Below, piece by piece: positions 36,901-45,100 of a stretch of DNA of 64,000 bases (its first letter is position 1; every line of letters begins with the position of its first letter). The stretch comes from Malachius bipustulatus (taxonomy: Eukaryota; Arthropoda; Insecta; Coleoptera; Melyridae): positions 27,091,144 to 27,155,143 of the forward strand of contig OU342634.1 in the NCBI GenBank assembly GCA_910589415.1, read 5' to 3'. The translations under genes were made by a program, and so were the position numbers. The notes below the pieces were generated by a model. That model was given only the letters and a program-made list of their open reading frames with translations. It ran no database searches and had not been told where the DNA came from.

Positions 36901-39900
36901 ACATTATTTATAAAAATCTACATAATATTATTTCAGATTTTTTTGCTCGCGATACTTCCTGATTTTACTCTCAAATTTTATTGAGTCGGTTTAGATTCGA
37001 AGATAAAGATTATGCCCTGGAAATTTATAAAAGGCTACTTCAACAAATTTTTTCAACTGACTTCAATTTTCCAATATCAAAGTTTTTTTTTAAGAGGGAG
37101 CATTGGTATTAACCGTGTAGATAAGACCTAGTCATTTCAATCTAGTAATTTGGCTCTCAGAACTAGCTAATTTGGCCAGACACAAATTTTAAATTTATAA
37201 ATACATAGTTAAATTACCGAGAAATAACCATGCCGAGCTGGGATTTGAACCCAGGCGGTGGCAGCGTCAACGCCTCAATAATTATAGTCAGTGACCTAAA
37301 CCGCCGCGCTCAAAATTTTAATAATAATATAATAAAAAACTCAATCACATTTACATTTATGATCTTTGATTTGTTCTCTATTGTCTTAAATAACTTAAAG
37401 TGCTGGACTTCTCTCTCTCGCGTCATGTGGTGAAATTCAGGAACATAAATATCATATGTCATGTCGCCGACTCTTGAAATGCCTAATTTTCTCAAGAACA
37501 TTTGAAGAATAAGTAGGGGTAGTCTTTATTCCTTTATCAACTAATTTAATTCAAGTTTTGAAGAAAGCAGATGGAATGAGCCTCATGATCTTTGTAGGTT
37601 GCCAATAAGTTTTTCTTCATTTTCAATTTATTGTAAGCAGTTGGAGGGTTTTTTTGCTAGTTGAGGAAAGTCTTGCTAACTCGGTTGAGGATGAGTTATG
37701 ACAAATTCTTATCTCGTCATTGTCGTTTGATACTGAGGCTGCCTAAAATATATGAATAAAAATTATATTTGGGTAGAACTATAAATTTTCTGAATCCAAT
37801 CGGTTTAATTTAGGTATGGTTATTGGTTACTCCACCTTTATATTTTCTGGATTTCAATTTGTTATAAAACAGTATATGCATGGATGCAATAGTGTGACGT
37901 AGTAGACAAAATTTTCGTCTTTTCGTAGCACACGGCGTGGTCATCCTGAAGCAAAGCATTCATGCATATGGTGTAGAGCTCATCTTCTTCGAGGTAGGAC
38001 TGAGTCTCACAAATTCGGGAAGCACGATTCACCGGGGTTTGTATTACAGAGCTCGTTTTTGGGCTGGGTGTTGATTGGAGTTCTTGTGTAAATAACGATC
38101 TCTTTGTGTTGGTTTTCGGTAGACACTGTGCCACACATTTCAATTACTTTTGGCATTATAATATAATAATGTAGTATTCAAAGGAGATTTAAGTTCTTTT
38201 CAATTTTAAAAGTAATGAAATAAGATGCTGAAAATCTGACAGAACTTTTTGAATGAAGTTACTGAACGTCTAATAATTAAATATTTTTTACTAAAAAATA
38301 ACAACAATCGTATATTATTGAATTATTGTTTTCATACGTCAAACATATTTTTATTAGGTAAGAAATTAATCCTAATGGCATATGAGTAAAGTGGGAAGTC
38401 ATTTGAACTTTTTTAGCTCAAATCGACTGTCCAGGGTATCCAACTTGAAGAAAAAATATCACAGCCAACTTGAATCCAAAAACGTCTGAAATGGGATATA
38501 CACTGTTAATTGTTAATCTACCTCTGGCCTCTGGCTAGACACTTGTTCTGGTTCTGCAAGTTGGCTTCTGCTGGTTCTGGCTTCTGGCACTTTCTGTCTC
38601 TGTCTGATTTTCTTCTGCTTTTCGTTTCCTGCGTTTCTGCTGTGGTTTCTGTGTTTCATCTTTCATCTTCATCTCATCTTCCATCTTCCTTCCTAGTTCA
38701 GTCAGTTCCTGTTCCTAGTCCAAGCCCAAGCGCCCAAGCCAGCCACCGCCACCCATTACCCTTACCCATTCGTCACAGAATATTAATAAGTCTATTCTGT
38801 CAGAGACTTGTGTGCATTCGTCCATCTCCTCAGTCCTTGATATCAATTATTCATCGCCACCCATCTGGTACCCCAAAAGTTGATTACTTTAAATTAATTA
38901 CGGCTTTGGTCTTTGGCTTAGATTGGGTTCATTTCATTGTGCTATATTTGTGAATTTATAAATAAGGCGCATTCAACACTCAAGGGAAAGAAAGAAGAAA
39001 TCATGAGTTTCAAGGAAGCCAATCATCCTTGTCCCGTTCAACATCAGGAGGAAGCATGTGGAAATTATAATTTTGTTGACTCCCTGTCCTTACTCACTTC
39101 CTCAAAGTTGAAGTGTGAAAATGAACAGAATGATTCGAGCTGCGATCAATCTGAATTGAACAATGTGCAGAAGATTTTTCCACCTTGCCTAATAAAAAAC
39201 GAACCGGAAGACTCTGGAGATGATGTTCATCAAGTGCGAGCACCAAAGATGGAATTAAAAGAAGAGGAAGAGATTGACATCAAAGAACATGAACCAGGAT
39301 GGGAGCTGAAAAGGAGTAGTATTAATGTTGGAATATTTAAGGCCGAACTTGTTGGATTTGGCCCTATTCAAGAAAATGAGTTACGATCTTCTGGAAGTAA
39401 GGAGGAAGGAGAGGCAAAGTATAAATGTCAGGAATGTTCATATAAAACAAAAAGGAAAGATCATTTAAACAAACATTTTAAAGTGAAACATGATAAAGAA
39501 GCAGAAGTGTATAAATGTCAGGAATGTTCTTATCAAGCAAAAGTGAAACATTATTTAAGCCATCATTATCGAATTAAACATGATAAAGATACAGAAGTGT
39601 ATAAATGTCAGGAATGTTCGTATGAAACAAAAAGGAAAGATCATTTAAGCAGACATTTTAAAGTGAAACATGATAAAGAAGCAGAAGTATATAAATGTCA
39701 GGAATGTTCGTATGAAACAAAAAGGAGAGATAAGTTAAGCCATCATCAAGTGAAACATGATGAAGAAGCAGAAGTGTATAAATGTCAGGAATGTTCTTAT
39801 CAAGCAAAAGTGAAACATTATTTACGCCAACATTATCAAATTAATCATGATAAAGATACAGAAGTGTATAAATGCCAGGAATGTTCATATGAAACAAAAA

Positions 39901-42102
39901 GGAAAACTAATTTTACTAAACATTATAAATGTAAACATTCAAAAGTTGCCTTGTCCGACATTTCAAGTCCACCCATTCCATAGACCTAGGAATATAATGG
40001 ACTGATAGTTGTCAATGCTTTACTGTACTAAGTTTGTTGCCAGTGTAAGGTAGGCAACCAACATTTCTCGTAAGGGCAAAAACTACTGAATAATATGGAG
40101 AAATAAAAGGAAATTCAAATTTTTTGTTTTTATTACACATATTTTATAGGAAGAACACGATTTTTAAAGATTAAGAAAATAAATGCATAAAAATAATAAT
40201 AACACTTTATTATTTGTTCTTAAAAATATTACATAATAGAATAGGTAACTATTTATTACAATTACAGAGATAAAATGTTTAACTTGCCTATAAAAAAAAT
40301 AAATAAATATCTTATGGCTGTGGTAAAGCCCAAGTGTCAGAAGTTTTAAGTTTTTTTTTTTTTTTTTTTTTAACTTGCCTATGAAAAGATATATCTGTTG
40401 ATTTTGATACACGATTTACATAATTATTATTATAAGCTGCACAAGACTGGACCATCATTAATATTAAATTTTAAATCAACAGAGAAGGTATTTAGAGTAA
40501 ATATTATAAATATGCTGTTAACCAGTATGGATATTAAAATCAGGAGGTAACAAAAAAAATCACAAGTTTGATGCGGGCAGTAATTTCGCAGCTTCACAGA
40601 GGGATATCGCAGGGGCCTTTTCGTCTGGCAATTATTATTTGTGTTCAAAATGTTGAGCTAAGTTCATATTTTCCTTAATAAAAAATGGCGCCTTTGCTCG
40701 ACTGCTTGTCACTAACTACAACTTCTTGTCAGTTCTTATACAATACCAATCCATTTAATGAAACCAATAAGTGATTTTCATTGAGGACATGCGCGCCACG
40801 TATTATTTATAGAGATAAATATATTTTAATACAATCTATCCTTATTTTTGATCAAAAAGTAGTTATTTGTTCATTCATTCGGCGCGGAATTTGATAAAAA
40901 AACTAGAGTGGTACGGTATAAGAGGAATACCCCTAAGAATATTCAGTGATTTTTTAAGTGACAGACACCAGTATACAGACTATAACGGTCAATGCTCTGA
41001 AATACTTGATCAACGATATGGAGTACCGCAGGGGTCAATCTTAGGACCACTCTTATTCATTATTTATATTAATGATCTTGCTCATTATATTGGAGAGAAA
41101 AATCTTATACTGTATGCTGATGATACAACGCTATACTCATCAGGTAGAGAGCTTGACATCGCGGAAAGAAATGCGCAGGGTCTTTTGGACCTTGCAGCTC
41201 GTTGGTTTGCTGCAAACTCTCTGAAATTGAATGACAATAAAACGCAAAAAATTAACCTAACATCTAGCAGACTGACGGGTTCGCGGGAACCGGTGAAGTT
41301 GCTGGGTATGAGCATTGATAGTCGGCTCACGTGGTCTTCTCATGTACACAGATTGGCTGCTAAGAAATCTAGTGGTATATTCGCAATAAAAGGCTTGAAG
41401 AACACTGTCTGTTTGGAGGTATTGAGAACTGCATATTTCTCTCTTGTTCAGGCTCATATTGGTTATGGTCTATTGCTGTGGGGAAGCACATCAGAAGCCA
41501 ACGTTATTTTTGTATTGCAAAAAAAAGTAGTAAGAATGATACTGGGTGCAAAATATTTAGACCACTGTAAGCCCTTATTCAAAGAATTAAAATTCATGAC
41601 TTTACTATCACTATACATTCTCCAAACGGTCTCTCATATACATGATATTGCTTCTAAAATAGAATCACATGCGGATCTGCATGACTACAATACAAGGGGT
41701 AGAAATAATCTAATAGTACCATATAGTAGACTTACAGTTTCGAAAAGGAACAGATTGAATTTAAAGTTATATAACTGTCTATCCGAAGATGTCAGGTCTT
41801 TAAATTCAAGAAATTTTAAAAAATATATAAAAAATCTATTGATAGAACATGCATTCTATTCAATAGACGAGTATCTATGTATTAACACTATTAACAATCA
41901 AAAATAAAACTAATTCCAAATATCAAATTGTACCTGCTAGGTTTATATTAAGATAGGGATCTATCCTGTAAAGCAAGCGTAGTGTGCTTGTTTTGTTTTT
42001 TTTTTCTTCTTCATATTCCTATATTATTGTATGTATGTCAGTTTTTTCTTTCAATTATTTATTGACCAACCAAATGTCATTTATATAATGGTGGAAAATA
42101 AA

Positions 42103-42133
<31 letters not shown>

Positions 42134-45100
42134 TCACTGGTTAGTGTTCATTTACTGGTCGGTTGACCCTATCATTTTCTTGAAATTTCAGGGGAAAACA
42201 CACCTAACCTCACCAATGACCTGACTTAGTGGAAGGGACAAGAGTTGCCGTTATTACAAAAATTAAAAAAAAAAAAAATCCAAAGCTACAGAAGGTCTGC
42301 TTAAAACAGTGCAGATCAGGGACCACTCGTACTTCGACCTACCATAATACTTAATAATAAAAATAATAATAAACATTATTTCCCAACAGACAAAGGTCCA
42401 ATTAATTACAGGGAAAATAACAGCCATGAAACATGGTAGTGCACAAGCTTAGAAGTTGGTAGGCATAGTAATATACAGGGTGACCCAGAGAAAACGTACC
42501 AGGCCTAATAACTTGAAAACTGAAGATGTACGCGAAAAACGCCGAAACAGGTCGATTTTGTTATCGAGGGGGACATTTTTTTTTTTTTTTTGCTTTTTGC
42601 TTTGCTTATTATAGGGAACAGATATCGAGTGATACATCATTTGAAAGCTACTTGAATTCTCTTTACAATTGAAAGCTACTTGAATTCTCTTTACAACGAT
42701 ATCCAATATTTTGGGTTTCGCTTACATACAGGCTGGCCCAACGAAAACATTTTTTTTGGGCGATCCTGTATGTAAGTGAAACCCAAAATGTTAGTTATCG
42801 TTGTAAGGAGAATTCAAGTAGCTTTCAAATGATGTATCACTCAATAGCTGTTCCCTATGATGATAAGCAAATGGGTAGCTACTAGGGCTGTAGCGTTTAA
42901 ATGTTTAAAGGTTGTTATCCGTTTAAGAAATTACTACACGTTTAATCGGCTGATGAGAAATTTTCAATTCAGGACACATTATTAGTTATACTTCGGTAGT
43001 AAATCAATAATTTACTAATATAATAATAATTTTAATAATAAAAGAATATAATGAATTAAAAACATGACCAATCTTGGCTAGCGGAGTTGAGATAGACGAG
43101 TGGCGAATTTTCATTTTACAGCATTTTACGATCAGACCAGGCACCGTGAGTGAAGGTCACAGTCATTGCATCAAACAAAAAATTATACGACTGATGGATG
43201 GGGATTATCCTTCTCCAACCTTCGTTTTTCTTCTCCCGTCTTTGTCATATCCCTACTCGAACAAATACCTCAATTCGCAGCATCAATATAAACAATAAGC
43301 TCATAAAATTGTCAAATGGCATCAATAATAGCCATCTAATTTACTATGTCCTTCCTGCCTGCTAGTAGGAATTTGATTTTTTTTTCCTTTAAATGAGACT
43401 ATATAAACGTTTAAACGCGTTTAATAACTACGATTACACGTTTAATAAATTTGTAGGAAATATACAGCCCTAGTAGCTACCCTTGCCAAGGGGGTGAATT
43501 TGGGTGGTTAAATTTGTCACCAAAATATGCCTACTTTGATAACAAAATCGACCTGTTTCAGCGTTTTTCGGGTACATCTTCAGTTTCCAAGTTATTAAGG
43601 CGAGTTGCGTTTTTGTTGGGCCACCTGTATGTGAGCGAAACCCAAAATTTCGGATATCATTGTAAAGAGAATTCGAGTGGCTTTCAAATGATGTATCACC
43701 CGATATCTGTTCCCTATGATGATAAGCAAAGGGGTAGCTACCCCTACCAAGGGGGTGAACTTGGGTAGTTAAATATGTCCCCCTCGATAACAAAATCGAC
43801 CTGTTTCAGCGTTTTTCGCGTACATCTTCAGTTTTCAAGTTATTAGGCCCGGTACCTTTTCGCTGGGCCACCTGTATGTATAGCATATACAAATACAGTA
43901 ATCTGCTACAGTGATGTATGAACAAAAATTTTCACAAACACCAAACTATAAACAAAAGGCAATACCGTCTCTAGAAGTTTCATGGAATCAGTGAATGTCT
44001 GTGTAAATTGGTAATAAGGGAGAAATTCGCTTTGATATTACTGCAATCAACAGCTGATGACCCATTATCTATTTGACCACTTTTGGAAATGTTTCCTTGC
44101 CATCTTGAATGGCCCCCTTAGTCTTAGAGTGGCCTCAATAAGGAACGGCGATGCAAAGAAATCTGTGCAAGTTTTACCCTCCTAGCACCCCTATTCGCTC
44201 CATGGTCCCGTAAGATTCTAAAGGACATTTCCACTAAAAACAAAAAGAACTAACTCCATCCTCCTCATTCACTGTCAATTTTTGACTGTTAATCAGTGTG
44301 GTTTTTCTAGGTACCCTGCATGACACAATCATTATTGTAGGAATCAATTTATTTTTTCACGTGTTTACTTTTATAATGCTTGGTCAAATTATATTTATAT
44401 CTAGTTTCATAAGAACATTCCTGACATTTCAACACTTCTGCTTCTTCTGCATGTTTATGTTTGTAATGTACAACCAAATGATCTTTCCTTCTTGTTTCAT
44501 GGGAACATTCCTGACATTTATACACTTTAGCATATTTTGAATGTTTATATTTATGATGTTGGGTGTAATAATTTCTAATTCTTGTTTCATATGAACATTC
44601 ATCACATTTGTATATTTTAACATCCTTTGGATGTTTATATTTATAATGTCTGACGAAATTGCCCCTATTCCTGGTTTCATAAGAACATTCCTCACATTTA
44701 TACAGTACTGCATCTTTTGAATGTTTATACTTATAATGTTGATTCAAAAAACCTTTATATCTCGTTTCAAGAGAACATTCAGTACATTTGTACAGTTCTG
44801 CATCTTTTCCATGTTTACATTTATAATGTGTGGTCAAATCACCTTTCCTTTTTGTTTCATAGGAACACTCCTGACATTTGTACACTTCTGCATCTTTGGC
44901 ATGCTTACTGTTATAATGTTGAGTGAAATGAACTTTATTTTTTGTTTCGTACGTACAGTCCTCACATTTGTACACTTCTGCATCTTTAGAATGTTTGAAT
45001 TTATAATGTTTCGCAAAACTGTCTTTAACTTTTGTTTCATAATAACATTCCTCACATTTGTACACTTCCGTACACTGTTTATGTTTGCGTATATAATGCT

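Larger units (their letters stand above)
36283..38500. mobile_element. 2.2-kb element with about 45-bp inverted termini
   Basis: TATATCCCATTTCAGACGTT at 36283 and its complement ending at 38500 form inverted termini that extend about 45 bp with mismatches; TA is part of both ends. It contains a SINE (37083-37311) and a minus-strand open frame (37862-38143) that is coding-like but not recognised. Confidence 0.5.
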
